From Hygrocybe punicea (taxonomy: Eukaryota; Basidiomycota; Agaricomycetes; Agaricales; Hygrophoraceae), in the NCBI GenBank assembly GCA_963556145.1, contig OY744467.1:5270001-5334000 (forward strand): a DNA stretch of 64,000 nucleotides. The letters are read 5' to 3'. The notes under the pieces were generated by a model, which saw nothing but the letters and a program-made list of their open reading frames with translations, had not been told where the DNA came from and made no database searches. Shown here piece by piece: positions 11,111 through 23,270 of the stretch. Position numbers and translations under genes: made by a program. Each line of letters starts with the position of its first letter. The stretch's first letter is position 1.

Positions 11111-12742
11111 TCAAACGTTGGTGTACATCATGATCAACTGTTCCATAGTTGACCGTCTTTCGCCCACAGGTGACGTATTCAGAGCCTTCCAATCGTCCTC
11201 CTGGAAGAGAGAGGATTTGTCGATTTCAGTGGATATGGCGCTCATGGAGGTGCGGAGCAGCGACGGTGGTGAAGGGAAGTCGTCCAGATCAACCGAGACG
11301 CTGCTTATACTAGAATTGACGGTGACGAGGCTGTTGTTGCTCGGCGTTGTGACCATGAGACTTGGAAGCGGTGGGCAAAGCAGGCCGTCTTGGAATGAAG
11401 AAGTACTCTGAAGAAAGTTCGGGAAAAAAGGCCTGTGGATAACGGGCGAAGAGTTCGAAATAACCAATATTGGCATGTCGATGTTCGTCTTTTTCCGCTC
11501 CAACGAGTCAGAGGACACCAACATTGCTTTCTTCACGTCCACACTTCTTGTCTGCGCCTCCCTCACTTCGAACACTTCATCTTGCTCCTCGGTCTCCTCT
11601 GAACTCTCACTAGTAATCGAAGTAATCGATGATCTGCACGAACTTCCTTCGGAGGAAGTTTCGGCTTCGTATTCCATGATTTCGTCCAGAGAAGAATCAG
11701 ACTCGGCCGCAGATTTTGATATCGCCCAGGTTCGAATACCCCCAATTCTTTTTCCTGCGCTTTCAATTCCAGCGCGTAGTGATAACATGGTGAACATGTC
11801 GTCAGTCTCCGGTGTAGCAATGTCAGGTAGTGGGCGGCATTCGTCATCATCAGAGAAGATCACGGGTGCTGAATGGTCTCGGAGCGCGTATTGCAGTGCA
11901 AGGGCGATATCCGCTTCTTGTTCGTGAAGACGTTCATCAAATTCCTCCTGGATAGTGTGTAAAGAGGGTCTACCCTTGTCGACAATCTTTTCCCGTAGCT
12001 TGTTGGATGAGGCGGAGACGTTGTCGGTATGTCCATTTGCGTGGGTTATTTCGTTCCTGCCACACCGACCGGGGCTCCATGTTGAGCTGTCAGATCCCCG
12101 TTCATTTATCACGGCCATCTGGGGAGTTACCTGACCAGGCTTTTTGATGGTCTCTCCAATGGTTTCTTTGAGCGTGTCTCCAAACCACCGTCGTGGATTC
12201 CATATATTATGTACCTCGCATTTTTCAACATCTACATTCATCCAAACAAATTTGGCGATGCGAGCCGCGACTAGACCCACAACAACGCTGAAGACGACTG
12301 CGGTAGCGATGAAGATGATTTCCATCCTGGGCATACCGGACATGCGTTGAGTGGATTGTATGGGAACGGGAATTTGAGTCCCGCTTCCAATGGAGATGTG
12401 TGGAGGGAGTAGAAGAGGCCGGGGGAAGGTCAGCATGGTAGGGATGGCGTTTGTGGGCTCGGTTGGCGTAAAGGAGAGTACGGGATTGGGCGTGTCTGTG
12501 GCGGTAGCGTCGCCTCGCCGAATCAACATTCTACCTCGCTGCTCTCCCTGGCGCCAAGACGTGGGCGACGAGTAATCTTGCAGCAGGGGCAACCCATACG
12601 GCGGGGTCGTAACGCATCTATGGAGGCTAACACTACTTGCAGGATGTGAGGTTTCCGGCTTCAGTATGGACGGTCCCATTTTGCAAGCCCCCTGGACGCG
12701 AGAGGGCTTGTCGACTTCAACTTTGCGCGATGTTGGGGGCAT
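11111..12742 (-). CDS. Single-pass membrane protein of unknown function
   Basis: One uninterrupted frame of 543 residues, unusual here because neighbours have many introns. There is no cleavable signal peptide at the first Met. A single hydrophobic segment spans about residues 141-164 (EIIFIATAVVFSVVVGLVAA), followed by RIAKFVW, so one transmembrane helix is likely. The remainder is Ser/Thr/Glu-rich and looks disordered; an acidic stretch reads SDSSLDEIMEYEAETSSEGS. The start at 12742 gives the longest frame; a Met further in (near residue 72) is possible. I do not recognise the family. It shares a 340-bp divergent upstream region with the J-domain gene. Confidence 0.7.
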   Translation of the reverse strand: MPPTSRKVEVDKPSRVQGACKMGPSILKPETSHPASSVSLHRCVTTPPYGLPLLQDYSSPTSWRQGEQRGRMLIRRGDATATDTPNPVLSFTPTEPTNAIPTMLTFPRPLLLPPHISIGSGTQIPVPIQSTQRMSGMPRMEIIFIATAVVFSVVVGLVAARIAKFVWMNVDVEKCEVHNIWNPRRWFGDTLKETIGETIKKPGQVTPQMAVINERGSDSSTWSPGRCGRNEITHANGHTDNVSASSNKLREKIVDKGRPSLHTIQEEFDERLHEQEADIALALQYALRDHSAPVIFSDDDECRPLPDIATPETDDMFTMLSLRAGIESAGKRIGGIRTWAISKSAAESDSSLDEIMEYEAETSSEGSSCRSSITSITSESSEETEEQDEVFEVREAQTRSVDVKKAMLVSSDSLERKKTNIDMPILVISNSSPVIHRPFFPNFLQSTSSFQDGLLCPPLPSLMVTTPSNNSLVTVNSSISSVSVDLDDFPSPPSLLRTSMSAISTEIDKSSLFQEDDWKALNTSPVGERRSTMEQLIMMYTNV

Positions 12743-13082
12743 ACTGACGGCTTCTCTTGAGCGTTTCCAAGTCGTGGCCGTGCAATCTGAGGAAAGCTTG
12801 ACGGCAGAGAGAACTAGGGCTCCGGTTCACATTGAAACCTGGTTATATAACCTGTCCTAGGCGGCTGACGACCAAGGTTGCTACATGATGCTGCGAACGA
12901 GACCGTAAGTTGTAGGAAATGGTGACAAGACTTGAACAAGTGTCTCCCACAAACATTGGTCGTCGACGAGCAATTCTCAGAGTGTAATTGAAAGACAGCA
13001 CTACTTAGCGGACTCACTGAGGGTGTGACTAGCGATAGACAACACGTGACTCACCACAGTTATAAAATCCTACGCATAGCAT
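12743..13082. promoter_or_regulatory. Divergent promoter region
   Basis: 340 bp between two genes transcribed away from each other. Near the plus-strand gene there is a TATA-like TTATAAAA around 13060 and a CACGTG E-box near 13043. These are candidate elements for the J-domain gene; no function can be shown from sequence. Confidence 0.4.
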
Positions 13083-13804
13083 ATGTGGAGAAAATGCGGT
13101 AGTCTCTTGGGTTCAAAGAAATGCTACCTACGATTTACCTCTACTGCGTCAAAACCACTCTCCAGTCATTTCCCGTACCCAGAGCATCCTAACCCCACTC
13201 CGCACCAGATCTTTCACCTGCCACCAAGAGCTTCGCAACGCGATGTGAAGACAAGATGTGCGTCCTATTCACTGTGTCTACGGCGGCTTCACGAATACAT
13301 TTGGACTAGATTATGATCTTGTTCGGATACACCACCCCGACTCTACCGTTGTGCGTTCTCTCGGCTTGAGTCCTGAAGTTGCCCACGCTCGATTTCAGTC
13401 CATTGGACGAGCATATGATACATTGCGAGGAAAAGGATCTCCGATTCAAGGCCTGGCAAGTGTGCACAAGAATGATTCCCGGATGGCATGGCGAGCTACG
13501 CAGCCAAGGCAAGCTGCCTTGAACGTCGGTTTTGACGAGCGATGGAAGGATAGAGTAATCGTTGGTGCCATAATATTGGTATGGAACCTTTGTGGTCTGA
13601 TTATAACATTGGCGAGCTCAATACTATTGCCCTCCTCGCTTGTAGACTATTGGCCTGTTCGTCATTCAAACTGCCTCGACTCGCCATCAAGCCTTGGTAG
13701 ATGCTGTAAAGACTCGGAACACACATCAGATGAAGAATTCACCCCGTAACGATCGTTCAAAGAAGATACAACAAGAGGGCGAGGGCGAGCATACCGTCAA
13801 GTAA
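13083..13804 (+). CDS. Small J-domain (DnaJ-like) protein with C-terminal membrane segment
   Basis: Three exons (13083-13257, 13310-13578, 13646-13804) give 200 residues. The start MWRKCGSLLGSKKCYLRF is basic and non-acidic, fitting a mitochondrial presequence. A J-domain follows: FPYPEHPNPTPHQIFHLPPR, then YYDLVRIHHPDS with the invariant His-Pro-Asp, then ARFQSIGRAYDTL. J-domains stimulate Hsp70 ATPase. After splicing, VIVGAIILTIGLFVIQ forms a hydrophobic segment, followed by a charged tail. The closest idea is a mitochondrial membrane-tethered J-protein. No Gly/Phe or zinc-finger region is present. Splice phases all fit. Confidence 0.85.
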
Positions 13805-13933
13805 TTACGGTTGGGTGTTGCATCAGTATAGCCGCCTTTAAATATTTGTAGATCGATCGCAATAGGAGGGACCTGTGATTGTCTGTGACAATTACATCTC
13901 TACCAGACACCTGACGTGACTGTCGTGACTTGA

Positions 13934-14390
13934 CTACGACCCGGGGTTGGTCTGACTTGTACAACACTGCTCACATGAGATCGAGGAGAGCGAGTATGTG
14001 CAAGGGGAGAGGAGTGTCGAAAGATGTGGCGAGGAGTATCCGGAGGTTGTGGATTGGTAGCGTCGACGGGGCGTATGATATCGGTCGGACTGCCGATAAG
14101 TGAAGTTTGCCAGCAGGCCCAGCACGCTCTCATGAGTCCAAATCATCTTGGAAATCATCTCGGGCATGCCTGCCACGTCGGCTTCCGCATGCTTGGACAA
14201 AGGAGTGACCTCCGAGGTCAATTCTACGGTATTGTCTGCGACGTCCACCTGCGCAAATGTGTACTGACCGTAATTCCTTTCGCCGGCGCATCTATGATGT
14301 ACACCTCGGATAACTGGATCTGCTGCCTCCCGGGACGTCCCGTTCAGCTGTGTTTCGCGCCGGCTATCTCCTGGGGTTTCGGGCTCACCA
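13934..14390 (-). CDS. Possible small unidentified gene
   Basis: A minus-strand frame stays open from about 14390 to 13934 and reads, in part, YGQYTFAQVDVADNTVELTS followed by EMISKMIWTHESVLGLLANF. The composition looks like a real protein, but no start Met was found in frame and the 3' half may be spliced differently. Upstream of 14390 the frame is closed by a stop, so a separate 5' exon would be needed. I do not recognise the family. Confidence 0.3.
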
Positions 14391-14776
14391 GATTACCGAT
14401 TTGGCGTGGTCAATGGTCACCACAGGTTGACGATGAACGCAGGACACCCGGTGACGCTAAGGCTCGCCATGGCCGGCGAGTCAATTAAGCTTCAAGGTTC
14501 AAGGTTCATGGTTACTTATCAGATTTTATCGGGGGTGACTGGTGTCCATGTATTTCTTGAGGGACTGTTCTGGTGACCGGTCATCACTTTGCATCATACA
14601 ACGTTGATTGGCCTCGCTAAATCAGCCTGACATGGGACACCTGGCAGTCTCCTCCACTGTGATTTTGCCTTATCGCACAGCGATGCCGGCCTACATGTAT
14701 TGCCGCTTCCTTCTGATAGGCAGCAAAGTCGACAGGAGCATCTCACCTCAGTGAAATCAACGCTACACTGGAGACG

Positions 14777-17167
14777 ATGTCCACACAGCCTTCCCTTACC
14801 GGCGAGCCTGCTAAGGAGCCAATCCGAAGGAAAGTATCCAGGTCTCCTGAGTCGGTGGATGAGAAAAGAATCCCTTCTTCTACTGATCCCGAATCTGCTG
14901 TCCTCGCAAAGGAGACAGAGGCAGAGGGGGATGCTCGCTCGGCATTTTACACCAAATTCAAGCCTTTCATTCTGGGCGCTTCGGCAGTCGTCATCATAGC
15001 ATGGTGGATTTCGGCAATCGTGATACCTTCTACAAGACATCGATGGTACATTTAAAAAGATTGAGCCATGAATTGCAAGTACTCACGCCTGGTTTCATAA
15101 CTGTAGGATTGTTCAAACGTTCTTTGCTTGGTTCTTCATCCTGTGTGTGTTAGCGCAAGGAATCCGGCTGTCACCGTTAATTTCCCTCTCGTTTGTCCAG
15201 TGTCATCGCTTTTCGTTTCATCCCCAATTCCGTCGTCAGTCGCCCTGTAAGTGCTGTCTGGCAGCCACTCGTTCAAACACCCTGGTACCGTCTTTCTCGA
15301 AGAGTCCGATTATCAATTGGATGGCTTGCTCTTCTTGCGATAGTTTTCGGCTCAGCTTTCGGATTTCCACTCAGCGGCGTGAGTTCAGCTCTCGAGGATC
15401 AGTCTGACAGTAACGGATTGTTTATCTCCCATAGAACACAAGATATGGTGACCGTGCAATTTCAGTACTGGGACTTTTGGTCTTCCAGACAGGCTTTTGG
15501 GCAACGTCAATGAATAGATCCCAAATTCCCTGGTTAGCTGCTACGTCGTCGGACAGTCGGAATTTCACTGATGAGACATATATATTAGGCCGACCGTCAT
15601 TGTTGGCCTGATTCTACAACAGTCTATCGCTCTTTTCGTACTCAAAACTGGTGCCGGATTTTCAATTTTCAATTGGATCGCCACTCTTGCGTCTGATTTT
15701 CTAAGCCAGGCTCTTGTGGGAGCTGCATTCTTCTTTGACCTGGACACGATTGGCAAGCATTGGTTCTTCGTGAACGTTGTATGTCGGCGGTAGTTGGGCT
15801 TGACGAGTTAATCTTTGATTCGGTCCATTGTTTCTAGCTCTCGACAATCATTTTCTTCGTTGCCTTTGTGCAAATGATGTATTATGTGAGTGTATACATG
15901 TCCAAAAATCTATAGCCCGTCTAATGGTGCTGGAAGCTTGGAGTCATGCAATGGATCATGAAAATTTTGTATGTTCCGAGTTGAATCCACATAGCTCATC
16001 CAGTTGATCTTACAACCAGCGCCTGGTTCTTCTTCAAGATCATGAACGTATCTGGTGCAGAGGCGGTGGTAGCTGCAGCTTCTCCTTGGATCGGACAAGG
16101 AGAGTCGGCCTGTCTGGTTCGCCCTTATGTTGACCTTATGACCGAATCTGAGCTCCACTTGGTAATGACATCTGGTGTGCCGTGCAGGCAATTTGCAGGT
16201 TTTTGGGGTGCTTACTTCTGTCTCAGGATTCTCCACTATCGCAGGTTCTGTCCTCACCGCATACATCAGTCTGGGTGTCCCTGCTCAGAACCTTATTACT
16301 TCTTCCGTCATGAGTATTCCCGCCTCGATTGCTATCAGCAAGATGCGTTTGCCTGAGACAGAGGAACCTGTCACCCGCGGACATGTCGTCGTCGACCGTG
16401 GGGACGAATCAGATCGACCAGCAAATGCGCTGCATGCATTTAGTCATGGTGCAGTTTTTGGTCTAACAGTCGCAGGCCAGATTTTGTAGGATGCTTGGGT
16501 ATTGTCGATTGTTTTCTTAGCTGACATACCCTTCTTTCAGTACTAATGTGCTTACTATCTTGTCGCTTGTTGCGACGATCAACGGTCTCCTCACTTGGAT
16601 CGGCCGTGGCGTCGGGATCCACCGCCTTACTCTCCAACTAGTCATTGGGTACATTTTCTACCCAATTACCTTCTTCCTTGGTGAGATAAAAAAATACCCT
16701 GTTATTGGTCAGATAAGTTGAACGTACCAATTTTCTGCAGGCGTACCTCGTCCTGAGATTTTCCGGGTATCTCAACTTCTTGCCACAAAACTTGTAGCAA
16801 ACGAGTTTGCCGCGTATCTCGGTTCGCGGCTCTATTCGTAGATATCCGGTGGATGTCGTTGATTGATGCCTCCATTCTCCACAGATCTTCAAGCCATCAT
16901 GAGTAGCCCTCAACCCTTTTCTCCGCGTGCTCATACCATTGTATCTTACGCACTTTGTGGTTTCGCGAATCTGGGTACGCTTGGTATTCAGGTTGGTGTG
17001 CTAAGTGCCCTCGCTCCTTCCCGAGGCAGAGTCATTGCTCGTCTCGCTACGTCTGCCATGATCTGTGGGTTCATCTCTACACTCCAGACCGCTGGAATTG
17101 CGTATGCATCTCATTTAAGTCCATCTTAACAAGTTGATGATGTGTTTCTAGTGCTATGCTAGTATAA
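14777..17167 (+). CDS. Concentrative nucleoside transporter (CNT / NupC family)
   Basis: Plasma-membrane symporter importing nucleosides with H+ or Na+. Thirteen exons fit with correct phases (14777-15045, 15107-15142, 15201-15378, 15435-15532, 15589-15778, 15838-15885, 15937-15968, 16020-16174, 16227-16485, 16541-16680, 16741-16821, 16885-17101, 17152-17167), giving 572 residues. A hydrophilic N-terminus of about 70 residues precedes several hydrophobic helices. Family landmarks are [53 protein letters not shown] and [17 protein letters not shown] near the end. The last exon is only 16 bp and encodes the final residues before TAA. No frame break was seen. Confidence 0.93.
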
Positions 17168-18250
17168 CTCGTCAAGAGATGCCATGTTCTCTGTTATTGG
17201 AATCATTTGAACTGGTTTTTTATCCAATTGTTTTTTGCTCTTGTAATGATATCATACCTTTGGTCTGAGCAAGCAAACACAAAGGGAAGCTCTGATATTA
17301 GATCGTATAGACCCACTTCCTCAAGGTAGCAGGAATGTAGATGTTACAGCTGTTTGCATAAAGCATGACAGTTTTTTCTTTTTGTTGTTTTTCTTTTTGT
17401 TTGACAAGATTAGAGTAGGCTATAGCTTGGATATGTGATAATCCGTGATCCATGTGTATCCATACTTGCATGGATATGAGTATGGATACAAACTCCTGTA
17501 TCTGTGAGCTTTGAAACAAGCCAAAGATCGTCCAAAACGGTCAAGAATTGACTGAGATAGAGGCTAAACACTGTTTTGAGCATATCTTATTTGATTACTG
17601 TACTGTTTTGATCGGAGCTTCATGAGAACCCAGTGTGACCACAAGTCACCCTAGCTTCAGAGCTTCAGAGGTGAGCGTGACACATGACCTGGCCTACCTT
17701 TGCTTCATGACATGGCTCAGCTTCAATTTTACCTCCTCCCCTGTCACTTTTGAGGCCAACTTTGATGTTGGTCTCATACTGGATAATCATCCCACCCAGT
17801 TTCAGCACATTCCGCCCCTTCAAAGGTGTGTTGAAAATTTTCAATCCACTTTTGAAACTCAGCAGATTGAGTATGGCTGGGGTAAGAGGAGGGCTATGGC
17901 AAATGCCCAATATAGAGATTTTTGGCATCATTAGTATAGTGTTTCAAAGTATCAAAGTATATAGCATTATATAGCAGCTATAAATGTGTTTTTACAATAT
18001 GTCACAATTTAGCTTCAGAGCACACAAGTCAGCGAGTGACTGCATGATGAAGCTTTGATCAAAACAGTACAATACCATTGTTTGACCAACTCTCGGAGTG
18101 CATCTAAAGCCATCAGCATCGCAGTCGAAGGAGGCTCCTTGAGCTTGTCCAGTATTGGTGGAGATTTGCCCAGGAGTATGAGACATGCATCCATGACTGC
18201 CAAATGCAAGTGTATGCTGAGGAATGATGGCTGGAATTCCAAGTCATAGA
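17168..18250. other. Region without a supported gene
   Basis: AT-rich. A minus-strand frame at 18015-18257 reads like an isolated protein fragment (AVMDACLILLGKSPPILDKL) but has no partner exons; it may be a transposon remnant. Nothing else can be supported. Confidence 0.3.
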
Positions 18251-18259
18251 CGTCCAAGA

Positions 18260-18610
18260 TAGTGCTGCCAAAGTTCAGTTCTAAACTGATCCGAACTTGG
18301 TTTGAACCCTGAACTGAACCCCAAGTTCAGTTCAGTTCAGTTCAGGCCTCTTGGCTGAACTGAACTCTTTATTGCTGTTTTCAGAACAGTTGTCACATGA
18401 TGTGACAACACTCTTTCTTGAGCCAAACTTGTGAGAAGTGCTACACACTCAATTCTCAACCAATCTTCATGATCTCAGGTGATTCTGAACCCCCCAAATC
18501 AGCTCTAGATGCTGGTAACAATGCAAATTCAATTGAATCATTATTTAAAATTTTATATTTTAGACCTCACATTTAGGATTGGGGAGATCTCCTGATGGCA
18601 GTTTATTTTC
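18260..18610 (+). repeat. Left terminal inverted repeat of the MULE
   Basis: Begins TAGTGCTGCCAAAGTTCAG and includes a run of TTCAG repeats near 18325-18355. Matches the right arm at about 22460-22885 in reverse complement, with indels in the TTCAG run. Confidence 0.75.
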
Positions 18611-18814
18611 CAATGATCTAAAACTAGTTTGGATGAAATATAGTTAATATTGTGCAGATGCTCGCATAGTTTTGAGACTATTCCACCATGTATTCATAGT
18701 GTAGGAGATGTATCTTATTTTTCACATAAAACAGGAATTACAACTCACGCCGGGGAAGTCACGTGTAAATTATTAGCATCATTGCAATCCACTCATGTTA
18801 ATACATCATAAACC

Positions 18815-21531
18815 ATGTCATATCATTCCACCTTAAATGCTTGGTATGAAATGTTCCCAAGCTCAAGAGATCTCCAAATATACGATACATTATACCCTCC
18901 TCCCTTCAACTCTCAGACGACATATGGGAGCAGCTTCAAGCTCATATGGGTAGTGTCAATGTCGACAAGCACAGATTTGAGCACAGTATTGAAGACCAGA
19001 GTCAGGATGATATCTCAATGTGAAATTGACCTGCTCACGCTGTGGTGTACTCTAGATTGTGCATTCAAATTTATTAATAGACTTGGCATACACATTCCTG
19101 ATGAAGTTGACCGTGACATTCGATCCAAGTTATCTATACGACGAAGTGAACATAGTGAATGTGGTCCCAACAAGAAATACACCCGATGGACACACATATA
19201 TCAATGTCTCTGTGGTACAGATCATGAAGAAGGTCGTTTTTCTACTGCGAAGAGAAAAATTGGCTGGGAGAATGTTGTGTGCACGATGTATGCAAAAGTG
19301 ATCACAACCCACGATGAAAATCATGTCAATGGTGCGAGACTTGAACATTTTACTAAATAGATATTGACGTATATATACTAGCCAAAAGATTGCTCGTCAT
19401 CAATGAAGTATCGGGGATGTTGGAGCATTCACCTGCATGTGAGGAGCTCCAGGAGATGGCCAAAAATCCCATAATCCCATTACACCCAGATCTACGAAAC
19501 TACGCACTGTCGCTCCTCCAGGACCTCATGGTGCCAATAAGTCAAGTTTGAATCCTTTGCCACAAGTGGGCAACCGAGCGATGGGAACCAATTGCTGGCA
19601 ACACTCACCACCGGTTCACTCTTACTCGATATGAAACAACATCACTTTATCGCACACTGTCACGCAACAATGGTATTCCTCAACGATCAGGTGCTGCACA
19701 GAACCTGGACCTTTGGTTTTGAGCTGATGATCCAAAACCACCTTCGACCCTGCTTACATCTTCGTGCCTGTTTTACTGTCCACTTGGAGAAGGTGATCGT
19801 GATCAATTTGTCTTAATTTTGTCGACTCCGAGGCAACAAGAGATGGCATGGAAATACGGGCACAAAAAACAAATGCTTATGGATGGTACCTTTGGTGTTT
19901 GCTCTGCAAAACTGCTGGTCTTTATTCTGATGGCCATTGATGACTGCAATACTGGGATCCCGGTGGCTTTTATCCTCTTCACAGCCCTGAAAGATGCGAA
20001 GGCAACACATGCCTCGTATGATGGCACAATTCTGACGGAGCTTCCTGGGAAGTTCAAACTACATATGGGATTGAATCAAGCAGGTGAAGCCTTTGATATG
20101 ATGGTCAGCAACACTGACAATGACTCCTGGGAGCAAAAGGCACTCCAAGAAAACTGGCCATCAGTTTTCCTTATTCTTTGCTTGTTTCACACATGGCAAT
20201 CTTGGCGTAACGGACTTGGTCAATACCTCAGGGTAGTTCCAAAAGGACAAGATCGTCAAGAGGTTTGGCAGTGCCTTGGAAAATTTCTGATGCGTCTGCT
20301 CAAAGAGATCACTGAATACACACTAGCCATCCAGGTATACAATGATGAAGTGGCCTATTTTTGCTCGCTTGGCAACTCTTGCAACACCCCACAATGAAAA
20401 AAACAGTTGAAGGGTGGGCTAGCATTTCTTGCCTATCTCCAGCCTTATCTTGCACTTCATAGTTTCTGGATGTCCTGGTCAAAAGCTGGAGTGATTGAAG
20501 CCGCACACTGCCTTGGTGTCCCACCCGCAAAGGTTGCAAGAACAACCAACCACCTGGAATCTTTCAATGGCTGAATCAAGGGCAAATATTATGCCTCTTA
20601 CCTGTGTTCAGGACGACTTCCTCGCATTGACACATGGATTCTTACCATGATCACAAAAGTCATGCCAGATTTTTTCAATGAGTACAACGAACGCAATGCT
20701 CAAACCATCTATTTATCTGAAATGCGTTATGCTATTCCAAAACAAGTGTCAGATCCTCCTGCCATCAGTCTTCTTCATTCGGTATCAAAACAAATCATTC
20801 CAGATACCAGCACCGTCGTTTCTGAACTCACAGACAAAGTTGAAGAGGATTTGCTCCACCAGCTTGTCGAGGACGATGAGGATGATGCATGCAGCGAGGA
20901 GCCCGAAGTCTCAGAGCTTAAACTAGATGATGTGGAGCTACTTGAGGGACGGGTTGGCATGATAATTGAACTGGGATCTGACTCTGACACCGACATCACT
21001 GCCAGTGATGCCTCTTTTTTCTGTGACGACGCACTTGATGAAGCTTCTATTATCAAGCACCTCCCTGGCGACGTCTCATTACTATTTCCATCTGGAGTCA
21101 CTCAATCTGCATCTCCTCCTGATGAACTTGAAGAACTTGACTGGAATCTTCTCTCGTTGAAGAGCCCTGACACTGGCCACGAAGCAGACCTGAATTTACC
21201 TCATTCAAACTTGGAGGCGATAGCATGGCAGGAGCTCCTCCTTGCCGAGGACCACCTTTCCAACTGTGTTCGCAACTTCCTCAATGTCTCAACAAACCCT
21301 AATGCCCATCAAATTGCTGTGCCATACATCAGCCCACACCTTCACTCTCGGTTTCTTGAACAGCAGGTACCAAATGGAATTGACATACCATATCTCACTT
21401 GTAAAGTTTCCACTTCACCTGTTATGAAATTTCCCACTGCTGACGAGGCAGAGACACACACACTGAAGGACTTCCCTACATTCCCAAAGCAATTAAAAGA
21501 GAAACGCACACAGTCTCATAGCATTCGATAA
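18815..21531 (+). pseudogene. MULE-type transposase, disrupted by in-frame TGA codons
   Basis: Exon 1 (18815-19331) ends in an intron (19332-19381) and the frame resumes at 19382, continuing to 21531. The catalytic part reads MLMDGTFGVCSAKLLVFILM (first Asp), then NTDNDSW (second Asp), then the MULE-type Cys-x2-His in LCLFHTWQSW, then the conserved ARTTNHLESFNG with the Glu. Four in-frame TGA codons interrupt it at 19549, 19720, 20395 and 20572; at least three sit where I expect Arg (CGA), e.g. FNG-stop-IKGKYY. The C-terminal part is acidic. This copy cannot make a full transposase without readthrough. Confidence 0.75.
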
Positions 21532-21589
21532 CATTGTAATTCTGGTCATAATACATGCACAGTAATTTTACTGCCAATGCTGTGTGAGT

Positions 21590-22290
21590 GACGGTGGATC
21601 TGTGAGCTTCGGTGAGAGGTTGCGAGGTGGCATTGACGGTGGGCAATGGGCCTGAGTTGCGAATGGTGCATGGGGCTGGCATTGGCAGCTGCCAGCCATG
21701 CACGGTGGCCTATAGCGGTGAATGGGTGGCGTTGGTGAACAGTGGGCTGTCGATAGTGGTGAATGGGCAGCTTTAGTGGTGAATCGTGGGCCATCGCAGT
21801 GAGCGGTGGAGTTGGTGGTGAATGGTGGCCTATAGTGGTAAATGGTGGGCTGGCGTGGGTGGTGAGCGGTGCGTAGTGGGCATTTACAGCTGTGAACGGT
21901 GGCCTATAGCAGTAAATGGGTGGCTTTGGTGGTGAACCGTGGGCCGTCACGGTGAGCAGTGGAGTTGGTGGTGAACGGTGGCCTATAGTGGTAAATGGTG
22001 GGCCATCGGTGGTGAACGGTGGCCTATAGTGGTGAATGGTGGGCTGGCGTTGGTGGTGAGTGGTGCATAGCAGGCATTAATGGTGGCCAATAGTGGTGAA
22101 TGGGCGGCTTTGGTGAACCGTGGGCCGTTGCGGTGAGAGGTGGAGTTGGTGGTGAATGGTGTGCAATGGGCATTTATGGTGTATAGCATTTACGGTGTAT
22201 AGCATGCTTGGCAGGGGCATTGGCAGTGCGCGCGGTGTGTGGTGGGCTTGGGCGGTGGTGGTGACGGTGCGTTGTCAATTTTCGTGTTGT
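21590..22290 (+). repeat. Degenerate GTGGTGAATGG minisatellite
   Basis: Variants of GGTGGTGAATGGTGGCC and CTATAGTGGT alternate irregularly for about 700 bp between the transposase stop codon and the right inverted terminus. G and T fill one strand. Open frames over it are His/Thr-rich artefacts of the repeat. Confidence 0.8.
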
Positions 22291-22459
22291 GTTCGTGTTG
22301 TGTATTCGTTTGCACGTGACTTCACCGGCGTGGGTTGAAAGTCCCATAAAACAACACTCACCTGTTTGGATGGTGGAAGATATTTTGCTGTTATTAAACT
22401 ACTTGAGCATCTGTTAAATATTCATTACACTTTATTCAAACTCTGTTTGAATTATTGGA

Positions 22460-22885
22460 ATATAAACTGCCATCAGGAAATCTCCCCAATCCCAAATGTA
22501 GGTCTAAAATATAAAATTTTAAATAATGATTAAATTGAATTTGTATTTGTTACCAGCATCTAGAGCTGATTGGGGGGGGTTCAGAATCACCTGAGATCAT
22601 GAAGATTGGTTGAGAATTGAGTGTGTAGCACTTCTCACAAGTTTGGCTCAAGAAAGAGTGTTGTCACATCATGTGACAACTGTTCTGAAAACAGCAATAA
22701 AGAGTTCAGTTCAGTCAAATTCATGTCTGAACTGAACTAATTGCCTTATATAGTAAGGGTTCAGGGTTCATAGCCTAGGCTGAACTGAACTGAACTGAAT
22801 TTTGCAGTTCAGTTCAGAAACTTAGCTGAACTAAACTCCGAGTTCAGTTCAAGGTTCACAAAAAAGGGTCTGAACTGAACTTTGG
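22460..22885 (-). repeat. Right terminal inverted repeat of the MULE (outer 8 bp missing)
   Basis: Reverse complement of the left terminus. It carries extra TTCAG-type repeats relative to the left arm. The outermost bases corresponding to TAGTGCTG are absent although the flanking 8-bp repeat is still recognisable. Confidence 0.65.
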
Positions 22886-23129
22886 CTCCAAGAGCCTCTG
22901 GAGTTGCAACCTCCTCCTTCTATCTTGCATCTAACCCTGCAATCTCTGCCATCAATCAATGATACTTTATCTCCACATTCTTCCTACCTTCCTATGTCAT
23001 CACTAGATTCTCTGTGGTACTCTGATTCCTGTACCTCCACACCCCTGGTCCCATGCCCTGGATCTCCATTTTTATTTGACCTTGGTCAGTGACAGTACTT
23101 TTCACTCTACCACATGTTCCTACCCACTC

Positions 23130-23270
23130 CCTAGGGACTACATTTCATCCAACATGACCTAGGGAGTCCCTAGGGATTCCCTAGGGATTCCATCTGAAAA
23201 TCCCAATTTCATCAAATTTTACTCCCTAGGGAGTATTTGTAGTAGTCCCTAGGGACTCCCTAGAGAATCC
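23130..23270. repeat. CCTAGG-rich palindromic repeat cluster
   Basis: Repeated TCCCTAGGGA and variants, each self-complementary. The preceding stretch (about 23085-23130) matches, in reverse, 35060-35110 next to a second CCTAGG cluster, so both belong to one dispersed repeat family. Confidence 0.7.

Larger units (their letters stand above)
18252..22893. mobile_element. MULE-type DNA transposon with long inverted termini and 8-bp flanking repeat
   Basis: About 350 bp at the left (18260 to about 18610) is repeated in reverse at the right (about 22460-22885), including a perfect stretch around the ATGTGACAAC/GTTGTCACAT segment. The left end begins TAGTGCTGCCAAAGTTCAG. The right end stops after the sequence corresponding to CCAAAG, lacking the outer 8 bases. 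The element is flanked by GTCCAAGA (18252-18259) and CTCCAAGA (22886-22893), 7 of 8 matching, consistent with an 8-bp target duplication. Inside are a broken transposase (18815-21531) and a GTGGTGAATGG minisatellite. Confidence 0.75.

Noticed and set aside
11475..11927. Plus-strand 150-codon frame within the membrane protein gene
   Set aside because: Shadow of the 543-codon minus-strand frame; Ser-rich because it reads antisense to a Glu/Ser-rich region.
18015..18257. Possible hAT-type transposase fragment on the minus strand
   Set aside because: Composition is protein-like, but no defining motif was found and no adjoining exon could be identified.
21546..21950. His/Pro/Thr-rich 134-codon minus frame
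   Set aside because: Produced by the GTGGTGAATGG minisatellite inside the MULE.
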